DNA from: Psychrobacter aestuarii
GTDB lineage: Bacteria; Pseudomonadota; Gammaproteobacteria; Pseudomonadales; Moraxellaceae
Direction of reading: 5' to 3'
NCBI RefSeq assembly: GCF_904846035.1
Contig: NZ_CAJGYT010000001.1
Coordinates: 868,001 to 932,000, forward strand
DNA: 64,000 nucleotides
The notes under the pieces were generated by a model. It saw nothing but the letters and a program-made list of their open reading frames with translations. It had not been told where the DNA came from and made no database searches. Both the position numbers and the translations under genes were made by a program. Shown here piece after piece: positions 55,272-63,206 of this stretch; position 1 is the first letter of the stretch, and each line of letters starts with the position of its first letter.

Positions 55272-56305
55272 CGCTTACTCCAAATAATCCAAAATAAAAA
55301 AGGCACGCCCACAAATGACGTCACAATCCCAACGGGAAAGAGCGCGCCTGGAACAATCACTTTTGACAATACTGATGAGAGAGAGAGAAACGCCGCGCCA
55401 GCAAGAATGGTCGCGGGTAAAAAGTAACGCTGGTCTTCACCGACCAAAAGCCGTGCCACATGCGGGGCAACCAAGCCAATAAAACCAATCACGCCAACAA
55501 AACTGATCGCCGTTGCCGTCATCATCGCCACCAAAACCAAGGTTTTGATACGCAAGCGCGTCAGATTGACCCCAAGGGCGGTCGCTCTATCCTCACCCAG
55601 TCTCAGCGCCGTCAGTTTCCAATTGTCGCGCATTAGCAAGGCAATACACACACTACTGACGATGGCGACCACCACCACATTGGTCCACGTCGACTTGGTC
55701 AAGCTACCAAACAGCCAAAACAAAATTTGCTGTGATACTTCAGGCGAGGCAATAAATTGCACCAACGACAGCAGCGACTGAAAAATAAACAGCAGCGCAA
55801 TGCCCACCAATATCAATGTGGCAGCGGCGAACTGTCTGAGTGACGCAAACAAAAACAGCACCGCAGAAGCGACCATGGTCATCAAAAATGCCCCGATAGG
55901 CACGGCATATTGCAAAGGCAAACCAAAGCCGCCAAACGCAATCACCATGGAGGCGCCAAATCCCGCCGCCGCCGCCAGCCCCAGCGTATAAGGACTTGCC
56001 ATGGGGTTATTGAGCAGCGTCTGCATCTCAGCACCGCCCGCACCCAGCGAGCCACCCACCAGTAGCGCCATAAAGGCAATGGGCAAGCGCAAGTCATACA
56101 CGATGGTACGTGTGGTATCATTAAGACTGCCTGGCTGCAATAAGGCGTTGATGACCTCACCCATCGGTAGCATCGACGGTCCTGTCATCACATCGAGCAC
56201 CAGACCGAATAGACACGCGGCGGCGAGCGCCAGCAACACCACGCGGCGTTTTGACTCTATGCGGCGCTGCTCTCGAATGATTTGTTCGCTGACGGCTTGA
56301 GTCAT
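55268..56305 (-). CDS. iron-siderophore ABC transporter permease (FecCD type)
   Basis: A 345-residue FecCD/BtuC-type permease with about ten spans. Typical segments are TIVYDLRLPIAFMALLVGGS, GAGGAEMQTLLNNPMASPYT, LGLAAAAGFGASMVI, and SFVGVIGFIGLVAPHVARLL followed by GEDQRYFLPATILAGAAFLS. The ATG at 56305 is preferred to a TTG at 56323. The last codons overlap the binding-protein ATG (ATGA), so it is the first gene of the operon. It transports the chelate bound by the periplasmic protein; the exact siderophore or haem source cannot be told. Confidence 0.94.
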   Translation of the reverse strand: MTQAVSEQIIREQRRIESKRRVVLLALAAACLFGLVLDVMTGPSMLPMGEVINALLQPGSLNDTTRTIVYDLRLPIAFMALLVGGSLGAGGAEMQTLLNNPMASPYTLGLAAAAGFGASMVIAFGGFGLPLQYAVPIGAFLMTMVASAVLFLFASLRQFAAATLILVGIALLFIFQSLLSLVQFIASPEVSQQILFWLFGSLTKSTWTNVVVVAIVSSVCIALLMRDNWKLTALRLGEDRATALGVNLTRLRIKTLVLVAMMTATAISFVGVIGFIGLVAPHVARLLVGEDQRYFLPATILAGAAFLSLSSVLSKVIVPGALFPVGIVTSFVGVPFLFWIIWSKR

Positions 56306-56353
56306 CTTATATCCAGTTACCAAGGCAACCTTGGGTTACCTTTTATTCTAAAA

Positions 56354-56389
56354 GATGAGAATTATAATGCTAATGAGGAATATTCGCAA
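56354..56389 (-). promoter_or_regulatory. Fur-type operator overlapping a sigma-70 promoter
   Basis: On minus, -35 TTGCGA (plus 56384-56389), a 17-base spacer and a perfect -10 TATAAT (plus 56361-56366). The -10 is covered by GATGAGAATTATAATGCTA (56354-56372), which agrees with the 19-bp Fur box AATGATAATNATTATCATT at 13 of 18 fixed positions by my count. Iron-dependent repression of the permease-binding protein-ATPase operon follows. Confidence 0.75.
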
Positions 56390-56543
56390 TTGATAGTCTT
56401 ATCTTTCTATGAATTGCGCCCTTGTGTTTACATAATAAAGGCACTATCAGGCAAAAAGACCGCTTTAGGCAATAAAAGAAGCACTGAGCAAAAAAAGCGT
56501 TAGTAAGCACACTATCCTACCCTTTATTAGCTGCTGCCCTGCG

Positions 56544-57386
56544 CTAGCGAATCGGCACCACGCGCCATTCGTCACTGCCCTCAGGTTTGACATAATTAAA
56601 GCGCACGCGATAAGCGGCATTGTCATCATAGTTGATGGTGTAGTAATAATCGACCAGCAGGCTGCTGTCCGTCACCCACTCTAGATTGACGCGCGAGGCA
56701 TGTTTATACGCATCCGCGCCGTTGTAGAAGGCGATGTGCGCCTCAGTAACGTCTGTGCTGTTTTCGTCTTCACGTTCAATATCGTAATAACCGCTGGCTT
56801 GTTTTTTTGCAATATTTATATCAATACCACCGGGATAGTCAGAAACGGTTGCCACATACTTACGACTGGGCGAAAAAGCGGGCTGCACCCCTGCAAGCTC
56901 TTGATTTAGACCTGTTTTTAAGTTAACAAAGACAGCATGCGAATCTTCAAACCAGTCTTCTCTGATAGTCACTATCTGAGCATCAGCATCGTATGCCTCA
57001 AGCCGTAACTGACTACCCTCCTCTTCATTTCGTGATTTCTGCTCCCGAAACGTTAGCGGCAAACGGCGATTGGGCACTTTGATATAAATCGTGTCTTTTT
57101 CCCGCGCTAGTGTTTCAGACAGTCCCCATTCCTTGCTCAGTCCATTGTCCCGCGCTTCGGCAATCTCATACATGCATGCATCATAATCAGACTCGCCAGC
57201 GGCATTGTACTCCATGTCCAGCTCATTGCATTTTACATATGCCTCATAAGGATATTCTGGCTGAGGCAGCACTTCCCACACGTAATCGCTCATGGCGGCG
57301 CGTGGTGCGCTCTCTGCCTGCGCGCTGCCTGCACACAGCACCAGCAGCAAGCCACTGACTTTCACCAGCTTAGTCATTTTTTGCAT
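56544..57386 (-). CDS. secreted hypothetical protein, paralog B
   Basis: A 280-residue secreted protein, the second copy of the family at 51270-52118. The signal peptide (VSGLLLVLCAGSAQAES) leads to the shared RAAMSDYVWEVLPQ. The most conserved core is WGLSETLAREKDTIYIKVPN with RRLPLTFRE. Shared later landmarks include LEWVTDSSLLVDYYYTIN and YRVRFNYVKPEGSDEWRVVP. Acidic residues are abundant. It has cysteines at CNELDMEYN and DACMYE, in places comparable to the two in paralog A. It is transcribed toward the iron-siderophore operon and lies about 240 bases from its promoter. No Shine-Dalgarno is present. Confidence 0.85.
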   Translation of the reverse strand: MQKMTKLVKVSGLLLVLCAGSAQAESAPRAAMSDYVWEVLPQPEYPYEAYVKCNELDMEYNAAGESDYDACMYEIAEARDNGLSKEWGLSETLAREKDTIYIKVPNRRLPLTFREQKSRNEEEGSQLRLEAYDADAQIVTIREDWFEDSHAVFVNLKTGLNQELAGVQPAFSPSRKYVATVSDYPGGIDINIAKKQASGYYDIEREDENSTDVTEAHIAFYNGADAYKHASRVNLEWVTDSSLLVDYYYTINYDDNAAYRVRFNYVKPEGSDEWRVVPIR

Positions 57387-57393
57387 AAAAAAA

Positions 57394-57412
57394 GCCCAAC
57401 AATTTTTTGGGC
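57394..57412 (-). promoter_or_regulatory. 5'-leader hairpin before paralog B
   Basis: On minus, GCCCAA, a 7-base loop and TTGGGC form a perfect 6-bp stem followed by seven T and then ATG at 57386. It looks like an intrinsic terminator but sits at the predicted transcript start. Compared with paralog A the stem bases changed while pairing is kept. Confidence 0.65.
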
Positions 57413-57415
57413 TAT

Positions 57416-57444
57416 ATAGTAAGCAAATGGGTGCCAGAACTCAA
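57416..57444 (-). promoter_or_regulatory. sigma-70 promoter of paralog B
   Basis: On minus, -35 TTGAGT (57439-57444), a 17-base spacer ending CATTTGCT, and -10 TACTAT (57416-57421). Same geometry as paralog A. Confidence 0.7.
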
Positions 57445-57470
57445 GCACCGCTTTGCGATTGGCATGTTTA

Positions 57471-58280
57471 CTACAAACGAATCCGTGAGCCATTGCTGAG
57501 CAAGCGATAAGCAATCACATAAAATATCACGCAAAAGGCAAAAATTGCGCCCATCGAGTACCAAACATTAACATCAGAATAGCCCAAGATACCGTAACGG
57601 AACGAGTTCACCATATACACGATGGGGTTTAGTAGCGAGATGTTTTGCCAAAAGGGCGACAGATTTTCCATAGAATAAAACACACCGCCCAAATAGGTCA
57701 GCGGCGTCAAGACAAAGCTTGGCACGATAGAGATATCATCAAATGAGCGCGCAAATACCGCGTTAATAAAACCGCCGAGCGAAAACAAAATAGACGTACC
57801 CAATACGGTAAACATGGTCACAAATAAATGCTCAATGCCCAGCTGTGTAAAGAACAGCGCGACAATCGACACGATGACAGCAATCGCAAGTCCACGGAAG
57901 ATACCGCCGCTGACATAGCCCATCAATATCGCATGCTTTGAGACAGGCGACACCAAAAGCTCCTCGATACTGGCGGTAAACTTGGCACTAAAAAAGCTCG
58001 ATACCACATTGGAATAGCTGTTGGTGATAATCGACATCATGATAAGACCAGGCACGATAAACTGCATGTACGGCACGCCGCCCATCTCGCCCACACGTGA
58101 GCCAATCATCTTACCAAAGATGACAAAATACAGGCTCATGGTAATCACAGGCGGCAAGAGGGTCTGTGGCCAAATGCGCAAAATACGGCGCACTTCTTTG
58201 AGCAAAATGGTACAAAACGAAATCCACTTTTTGTTCCATGACATGGATTTTTTGGTGTCTAGTGCTGGCGTTTGGCTCAT
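57471..58280 (-). CDS. yadH: ABC-2 type exporter permease, YadH-like
   Basis: A 269-residue ABC-2 permease with six spans. The N-terminal FCTILLKEVRRILRIWPQTL, then ITMSLYFVIFGKMIGSRVGE, PYMQFIVPGLIMMSIITNSY and the late PLTYLGGVFYSMENLSPFWQ are typical of the YadH/NodJ group. Its ATG overlaps the ATPase stop (ATGA), with GGAGG upstream inside the ATPase gene. The substrate is unknown; E. coli YadGH is uncharacterised. Confidence 0.93.
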   Translation of the reverse strand: MSQTPALDTKKSMSWNKKWISFCTILLKEVRRILRIWPQTLLPPVITMSLYFVIFGKMIGSRVGEMGGVPYMQFIVPGLIMMSIITNSYSNVVSSFFSAKFTASIEELLVSPVSKHAILMGYVSGGIFRGLAIAVIVSIVALFFTQLGIEHLFVTMFTVLGTSILFSLGGFINAVFARSFDDISIVPSFVLTPLTYLGGVFYSMENLSPFWQNISLLNPIVYMVNSFRYGILGYSDVNVWYSMGAIFAFCVIFYVIAYRLLSNGSRIRL

Positions 58281-59239
58281 AATCCTGCCTCCTTCATGCT
58301 GTCTTTGCTGTCAATATTTTTGTCCACTAGGCGCATAAACAGCTCCTCTAAGCGGTTGGCTTTGTTGCGCATACTGGCGACCACCAGCCCTTGCGCTGAC
58401 AGCTGCTCAAACACTTTATTGAGCGACTCGCCCTCTGTTAAGGTCACCTCGACCGTCTGACTGTCTGGCTGCGTCACTTCGGTCACGCCGTCAAGCTGTA
58501 CCGTATGATTGGCTGGCGTCTCCAAATCAAAGACAAACGTCTCAACCGACAACTGCGCGAGCAAGTCTTTCATTTCGGTGTTAATACGAATCTCGCCATG
58601 ATCCAAAATGGCAATGCGTTTACACAACTGCTCGGCTTCTTCTAAATAATGGGTGGTCAAAATAATGGTGGTGTTTTCTTCAACATTGATTTGCTGCATA
58701 AAATCCCACATCGAGCGGCGCAGCTCAATGTCCACGCCTGCGGTCGGCTCATCGAGAATCAGCAGTTTGGGCTTATGAATGAGCGCACGCGCAATCATTA
58801 AGCGGCGCTTCATACCGCCTGACAGCTCACGTGCCTTATTGCAGCGTTTGTCCCACAGCCCAAGTGCCGTCAGCAAACGCTTGGCACGGGGGCGCGCTTC
58901 TTTTGCCGAAATGCCAAAATAGCCTGCTTGGGTGATTAAAATATCTTCAACCTTTTCAAACATATTGAAGTTAAATTCTTGCGGCACCACGCCAAGGTAT
59001 TGCTTAGCAAGCGATGGATTGGTCAACAAATCCGTGCCAAATATCTCCACGCTGCCTGTGGTCGGCTGAAACAACGAGCTGATGATACCAATCATGGTGG
59101 ACTTGCCCGCGCCGTTCGGCCCCAATAATGCAAAAAAACCGCCTTGCGGTACGGTTAATGAGACGTCTTTGAGCGCCGAAAATCCATTTTTATAGGTTTT
59201 GGACAGATTGTTTATCGATAACGCAGGTACGTCAGACAT
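58277..59239 (-). CDS. yadG: ABC exporter ATP-binding protein, YadG-like
   Basis: A 320-residue ABC ATPase. Walker A is LGPNGAGKSTMIGI near residue 39; the Q-loop lies in VVPQEFNFNMFEKVEDILI, typical for YadG. The signature is LSGGMKRRLMIARALIHKPK, Walker B LLILDEPTAGVD and the H-loop TTHYLEEAEQLCKR. The C-terminal 90 residues (VETFVFDLETPANHTVQLDG) form the usual regulatory extension. GAGG precedes the ATG. It is coupled to the permease gene downstream. Confidence 0.94.
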   Translation of the reverse strand: MSDVPALSINNLSKTYKNGFSALKDVSLTVPQGGFFALLGPNGAGKSTMIGIISSLFQPTTGSVEIFGTDLLTNPSLAKQYLGVVPQEFNFNMFEKVEDILITQAGYFGISAKEARPRAKRLLTALGLWDKRCNKARELSGGMKRRLMIARALIHKPKLLILDEPTAGVDIELRRSMWDFMQQINVEENTTIILTTHYLEEAEQLCKRIAILDHGEIRINTEMKDLLAQLSVETFVFDLETPANHTVQLDGVTEVTQPDSQTVEVTLTEGESLNKVFEQLSAQGLVVASMRNKANRLEELFMRLVDKNIDSKDSMKEAGL

Positions 59240-59477
59240 AAAGGCCTCTACAGTTTGAGATACGAGTATTGCGCCTCGCTATCTTTTGATATGAATATGA
59301 TGGTAGGGCTCTAATCTGAGGCTACCTATGAGAGATTTCAACCGATAACGGCAGACGGTAACCAATTTACACTATAAGTAAAAGTCATCATAAAGCCCTA
59401 CTCGATACGCTGTTTATCACTGCTAATGACCACAATAAAACAGCGGATATAAAAACGTAGGACAATAAAAAAACACC

Positions 59478-59493
59478 CACCTTTTGCAAGGTG
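59478..59493 (-). terminator. rho-independent terminator downstream of the cytochrome c gene
   Basis: CACCTT (59478-59483) pairs with AAGGTG (59488-59493). An A-run at 59467-59473 becomes the T-tract on minus. Confidence 0.75.
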
Positions 59494-59527
59494 AGCGTCT
59501 TTTTGATTACAGGTCAAGCGGTGCCGT

Positions 59528-60199
59528 TTAGCTGGCAGCGGCAACCATGTAATCCACAGCGTTTTGGACTTCTTCGTCTGGAATGTCCGCGCCGCCTTTG
59601 GCTGGCATGCTGTTAAAGCCTTCAATCGCATGCTTATACAAGGTGTCTTTGCCTTTGCCGATACGAGCGCCCCAAGCGCCAGCATCACCAAAGGTCGGTG
59701 AGCCGAGCAAGCCTGTCGCGTGGCAGGTATGACATACCGCGTTATAGACCGCTTCGCCGTCACGTGGCTCGCCATCTGCTGAAGCGCCTGAACTGCGGGC
59801 AGTCACATCACACTCTTCACCTTCAAAGCAAACGGTACCCACAGGGTGGATACGCGCAATCAATGTCGGATACAGACTGATGAGCTTTTGCACTTGCGGG
59901 GTGTCTTTGGGGATGGGCTCTTCGTCTTCGGCAGGTGCTGCAGCGGCGGTTTCTTCGCCTTCAGCCGCAGCGTCGCCCTCTGCTGCTGCTTCGCCTTCCG
60001 TAGGCGCAGCAGCGTCCGTCGTATCCGCAGCGGCCTGTGGTTCTTCGCCCAGTACCTCAGGTGCCGCTTCTTGTGCGTCTTGCCCTTCTGCAACGTCACT
60101 TACGCTCACGGGGGTGTCTACGATTTCCTCAGCTTGGCTCACCGCGATACTAGCGATTCCTAGAATGGCAGCTGCCGATAACATAACTACTTTTCTCAT
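59528..60199 (-). CDS. c5-type cytochrome c with long acidic Ala/Glu linker
   Basis: A 223-residue periplasmic or membrane-anchored cytochrome. The N-terminal segment (MLSAAAILGIASIAVSQAEE) is a signal peptide or uncleaved anchor. Residues 35-95 are a low-complexity Ala/Glu/Asp linker with repeats of the type AAAEG. The globular domain carries CHTCH (Cys156, Cys159, His160), and Met198 in NSMPAKGG is the sixth ligand. KDTLYKHAIEGFNSMP and DEEVQNAVDYMV are typical of cytochrome c5. An extra CFEGEECDV with two cysteines lies before the haem domain. A hairpin terminator follows. Confidence 0.93.
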   Translation of the reverse strand: MRKVVMLSAAAILGIASIAVSQAEEIVDTPVSVSDVAEGQDAQEAAPEVLGEEPQAAADTTDAAAPTEGEAAAEGDAAAEGEETAAAAPAEDEEPIPKDTPQVQKLISLYPTLIARIHPVGTVCFEGEECDVTARSSGASADGEPRDGEAVYNAVCHTCHATGLLGSPTFGDAGAWGARIGKGKDTLYKHAIEGFNSMPAKGGADIPDEEVQNAVDYMVAAAS

Positions 60200-60427
60200 T
60201 CGTCACGTTCTCTTATTACATATACAAGTGGTGGCATGCTCGTTATCTGTGCGCCCAGACCCAAAGTTGGTATAAACGTACGTTACGCAACCCTATCAAC
60301 TTGTAATCGGTGATTATCAGTGTAAATACTCCACAGCATTATAAGGGAAAAGGCGGGTAAATTGCCATGTTTGTTTACAAGCAATCGGCGTTTTTTCGCA
60401 AAAAGCATGCATTGCCCGCTTTGTCGA
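60200..60427 (+). other. intergenic region between the cytochrome gene and the tRNA promoter
   Basis: No ORF or repeat of note. It probably contains the cytochrome promoter on minus, which I cannot fix with confidence. Confidence 0.4.
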
Positions 60428-60456
60428 TTGGCAAGATATCTTTTATTTGCTAGACT
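60428..60456 (+). promoter_or_regulatory. promoter of tRNA-Arg
   Basis: -35 TTGGCA (60428-60433), a 17-base spacer and -10 TAGACT (60451-60456), followed by a GC-containing discriminator (AAGCGG). The start of the tRNA is 67 bases downstream of the -10. Confidence 0.7.
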
Positions 60457-60523
60457 AAGCGGTCTTTAACCGTGGCGAATGCCACCGCGTTATCAGCACA
60501 CTCCCCATCAGTACACTGCATTT

Positions 60524-60600
60524 GCGCCCGTAGCTCAGTTGGATAGAGTATCGGTTTCCGAAGCCGAGGGTCGTGGGTTCGACTCCCGCCGGGCGCACCA
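60524..60600 (+). tRNA. tRNA-Arg (anticodon CCG)
   Basis: The cloverleaf folds completely over 77 bases. The acceptor stem is GCGCCCG with CGGGCGC, the D arm GCTC/GAGT, and the anticodon stem TCGGT/GCCGA with loop TTCCGAA. The anticodon CCG is at 60558-60560, reading CGG arginine codons. The T arm is GTGGG/CCCGC with TTCGACT as its loop. The CCA end is encoded. No neighbouring tRNA is seen. Confidence 0.97.
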
Positions 60601-60746
60601 TTCATCACTGCTTATTGCCTTTTTTATAACCGCTTATACCACGCAAACCGCCATGACAACGTAGCGGTATCGCAGCTTTTGCGCCCTTTATTTGCCCCGC
60701 GATTTTTGGTAAAAATAAAAGCAATATCAACAAACCATACGACGCC

Positions 60747-61574
60747 CTACCCGCCAAACTGCCACGCTGACAGCTGCGTTTTTAGCACTTGCTCGGTGTA
60801 GATTTTTTGCGCGCCATATTCACCTGCTGCGCCTACCGCGACCATCAGCGGTAACAGATGCTCTTCTGCGCCTATGGGATGCGATATGTGCGCACTTGGG
60901 GCGTCTTTCCAGTCTATCAGCGCTGACCATCTGTCATCGGCAGCACGCGCAAGCGTGTCGGTCAGCCAAGTATCAAAACGCTTGGAGGGCGCAGTAAAAT
61001 TGGCATCCCCATAACCTTTCATATTATGAAAACTCATGCCGCTGGCAATAATCAGCACCCCCTCTTTGCGCAAATCGGCCAGCGCCCGACCCGCCAGCAA
61101 ATGCGCCTCAGGGTCAAGGTCGTGACGCAGTGACAGTTGCACGACAGGAATATCGGCGTTAGGGAACATTAACTTTAATGGGATAAACACCCCGTGGTCA
61201 AAGCCTCTGCTCGGATGCGGCGTGCTGCTAAGCCCCGCTTGCGTCAGCGTCTCACTAATACGCGTCGCCAAATGGGGCGCGCCATTGGCAGGATAAGTCA
61301 GCTCATACGTGTGCTTAGGGAAGCCATAATAATCATATATCAGCGCAGGCTGCGCGCTGGCAGTCACGCTAAAGCTCGATGCTTGCCAATGCGCGCTAGT
61401 AACGACAATGGCGCTCGGAGCGACGGGCAGTCGCGTGCCAATACTGCTTAAAAACTCCGCCATACCGCGCCACGTATCGGCAGGTTGCCAGTCCATAAAA
61501 AAACACGGACCACCGCCATGCGGAATAAAAAACACAGGCTGCGGCATAGGGGCTTTATCTGAGGCAGTATTCAT
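60747..61574 (-). CDS. LigB-type extradiol dioxygenase (4,5-DOPA dioxygenase, YgiD-like)
   Basis: A 275-residue class III extradiol ring-cleavage dioxygenase family protein. Zinc or iron ligands are expected in FFIPHGGGPCFFMDW, in VVTSAHWQA, and in GFDHGVFIPLKLMFP; GMSFHNMKGYG is also typical. E. coli YgiD opens the ring of L-DOPA; plant DODA belongs here. The start at 61574 is chosen over 61643 because the extension lacks family features. It lies 37 bases after a DoxX gene on the same strand, a frequent pairing, and is divergent from a LysR regulator. Confidence 0.92.
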   Translation of the reverse strand: MNTASDKAPMPQPVFFIPHGGGPCFFMDWQPADTWRGMAEFLSSIGTRLPVAPSAIVVTSAHWQASSFSVTASAQPALIYDYYGFPKHTYELTYPANGAPHLATRISETLTQAGLSSTPHPSRGFDHGVFIPLKLMFPNADIPVVQLSLRHDLDPEAHLLAGRALADLRKEGVLIIASGMSFHNMKGYGDANFTAPSKRFDTWLTDTLARAADDRWSALIDWKDAPSAHISHPIGAEEHLLPLMVAVGAAGEYGAQKIYTEQVLKTQLSAWQFGG

Positions 61575-61611
61575 AGCGGTTCGCCTTATCTTAGGGTCGT
61601 GTGGCAGTTTT

Positions 61612-62058
61612 TTAGACGTGCTGCGCGCTGATGGCTTTATCAACGCTCAAATGACCACCGCCTTGAATCATTAGCGCCAGCGTCGCCACCATCAAGGTCA
61701 GCGCATACTCGTAGCCATTGTTTGACATAAAAAGGCCATTGCTGATGTGGACGGAGAATATCGCCACCAGCATCGTAAATGCCGACACGAGCGCTGCTGG
61801 ACGGGTCAGCAAACCCAACACCAATGCCAAGCCGCCAAAGAACTCCGCGCCGCCCGCCAATATCGCCATCAGATAGCCAGGCTCAATGCCAATGCTGGCA
61901 AGCCATCCTGCCGTACCTGCCAAGCCATTACCGCCAAACCAACCGAACAGCTTTTGTGCGCCGTGCGCCGCCAAAATCAGACCTACAGGCACGCGTAATA
62001 CCAATGCCGCATAGCCCGCTTGCGTAGCCAAAATTTTATTAATAAAAGACGTTTGCAT
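61612..62058 (-). CDS. DoxX family membrane protein
   Basis: A 148-residue four-span membrane protein of the DoxX family. The opening span AALVLRVPVGLILAAHGAQK with FGWFGG, then YLMAILAGGAEFFGGLALVL, GLLTRPAALVSAFTMLVAIF and a final YALTLMVATLALMI fit the family. DoxX-like proteins are linked to redox or quinone metabolism, but no activity is firmly known. The ATG at 62058 is preferred over 62100. It is the first gene of the pair DoxX-dioxygenase and is divergent from the LysR gene, which likely controls it. Confidence 0.93.
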   Translation of the reverse strand: MQTSFINKILATQAGYAALVLRVPVGLILAAHGAQKLFGWFGGNGLAGTAGWLASIGIEPGYLMAILAGGAEFFGGLALVLGLLTRPAALVSAFTMLVAIFSVHISNGLFMSNNGYEYALTLMVATLALMIQGGGHLSVDKAISAQHV

Positions 62059-62256
62059 AATAAACCCTCTAACATGATGCATAAAAGATGATGTCGCCAT
62101 CGTAATGAGGTCAGTTTACTATCAACAATTTAAAAGAATAAGCCTGTATTTATTGAATAATTAACAACATATCATGGATAATTAGGAAAAGATGTCGGAT
62201 GGATAAGCAGATATTTGGCTAACAGTAAGATAAAAAGACTAAATAAAGGACAAAAA

Positions 62257-63189
62257 ATGGACAGAATAGATGCGATGCGCGCTTTTGTCGCGGTCGTCAA
62301 TGAAGGCAGCTTTAGCAAAGCGGCTGGTAGCTTGGGCCTCTCGCCGCAGCTGGTCAGTAAATACGTCTCAAAGTTAGAAGAAAAGCTGGGCACACGGCTG
62401 CTACAGCGCACCACGCGGCAAGTGAGCGTCACAGAAGCAGGCAGTCGGTATTTTATCCATGCGCAGCAGATTTTGCTGAGTATTGATGAGATGGCAGCGC
62501 AGTTGAACGGCTTACAGCAAAGCCCCAAAGGCGTCTTACGTATCAGTGCGCCCGTGTCATTTGCGCTCAAGCACATGGTCACGTTGACCCGCGATTTTCA
62601 AAAGCGTTATCCAGCGGTCACTATTGATTTGCAGCTGAACGACCGAAAGGTCGATATTATTGAAGAAGGCTTTGATGTGGCGCTGCGTATCGGCGAGCTA
62701 AAAAGCTCGTCACTCATTGCCAAGCAGATTGCGCCGGTGCGCGTGGTGCTGTGCGCCGCGCCTGAGTATCTGCGTGAGTACGGCACGCCGACCACACTTG
62801 CCGAGCTGGACGACCACCGTTACTTGCACTACAGCTATATGAACATGGAAGCCAAAGGCGTGATTTACGAGTATTTAAAGGCGCGCTATTTTAAGCAAAG
62901 CAGCACCTTTTATAGCAATAATGGCGATGTGCTGGTGGAGTCTGCTGGCGCAGGTGCTGGCTTTGTATTGCAGCCGACATTCATCGCCAGCGACGCGCTT
63001 GGCACAGGCAAACTGGTGACGATACTGCCGCAATACGAGCCTGAGCCGATACATCTATACGCCGTCTACGCGCACAAAAAACTACTGCCGCATAAGGTGC
63101 GCTGTTTTATTGATTTTATCAGTGACTACTATGGCGCACCGCCATATTGGGATAGGGCGGTGCCGTTGGGTGAGGATATAAGGGAGTAA
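62257..63189 (+). CDS. LysR-family transcriptional regulator
   Basis: A 310-residue LysR regulator. The N-terminal winged helix (MRAFVAVVNEGSFSKAAGSL, LSPQLVSKYVSKLEEKLGTR, LLQRTTRQVSVTEAG) is followed by an effector domain (GVLRISAPVSFALKHMV, VDIIEEGFDVALRIGELKSS, LVTILPQYEPEPIHLYAVYA). AAGGAC precedes ATG 62257. It belongs to the CrgA/DsdC-like group that often regulates an adjacent divergent gene, here DoxX-dioxygenase. The divergent gap (62059-62256) contains AT-rich partial dyads near ATAATTAACAACATATC. Confidence 0.94.
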   Translation: MDRIDAMRAFVAVVNEGSFSKAAGSLGLSPQLVSKYVSKLEEKLGTRLLQRTTRQVSVTEAGSRYFIHAQQILLSIDEMAAQLNGLQQSPKGVLRISAPVSFALKHMVTLTRDFQKRYPAVTIDLQLNDRKVDIIEEGFDVALRIGELKSSSLIAKQIAPVRVVLCAAPEYLREYGTPTTLAELDDHRYLHYSYMNMEAKGVIYEYLKARYFKQSSTFYSNNGDVLVESAGAGAGFVLQPTFIASDALGTGKLVTILPQYEPEPIHLYAVYAHKKLLPHKVRCFIDFISDYYGAPPYWDRAVPLGEDIRE

Positions 63190-63206
63190 AAATAGTTTTG
63201 TGTGGC

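Noticed and set aside
57394-57412. ordinary intrinsic terminator of an upstream gene
   Set aside because: The hairpin and T-run are oriented on minus between a promoter and ATG of paralog B. The upstream minus-strand gene (YadH-like) ends 59 bases before it, so read-through termination is possible, but the matching structure before paralog A, which has no such upstream minus-strand gene, favours a leader role.
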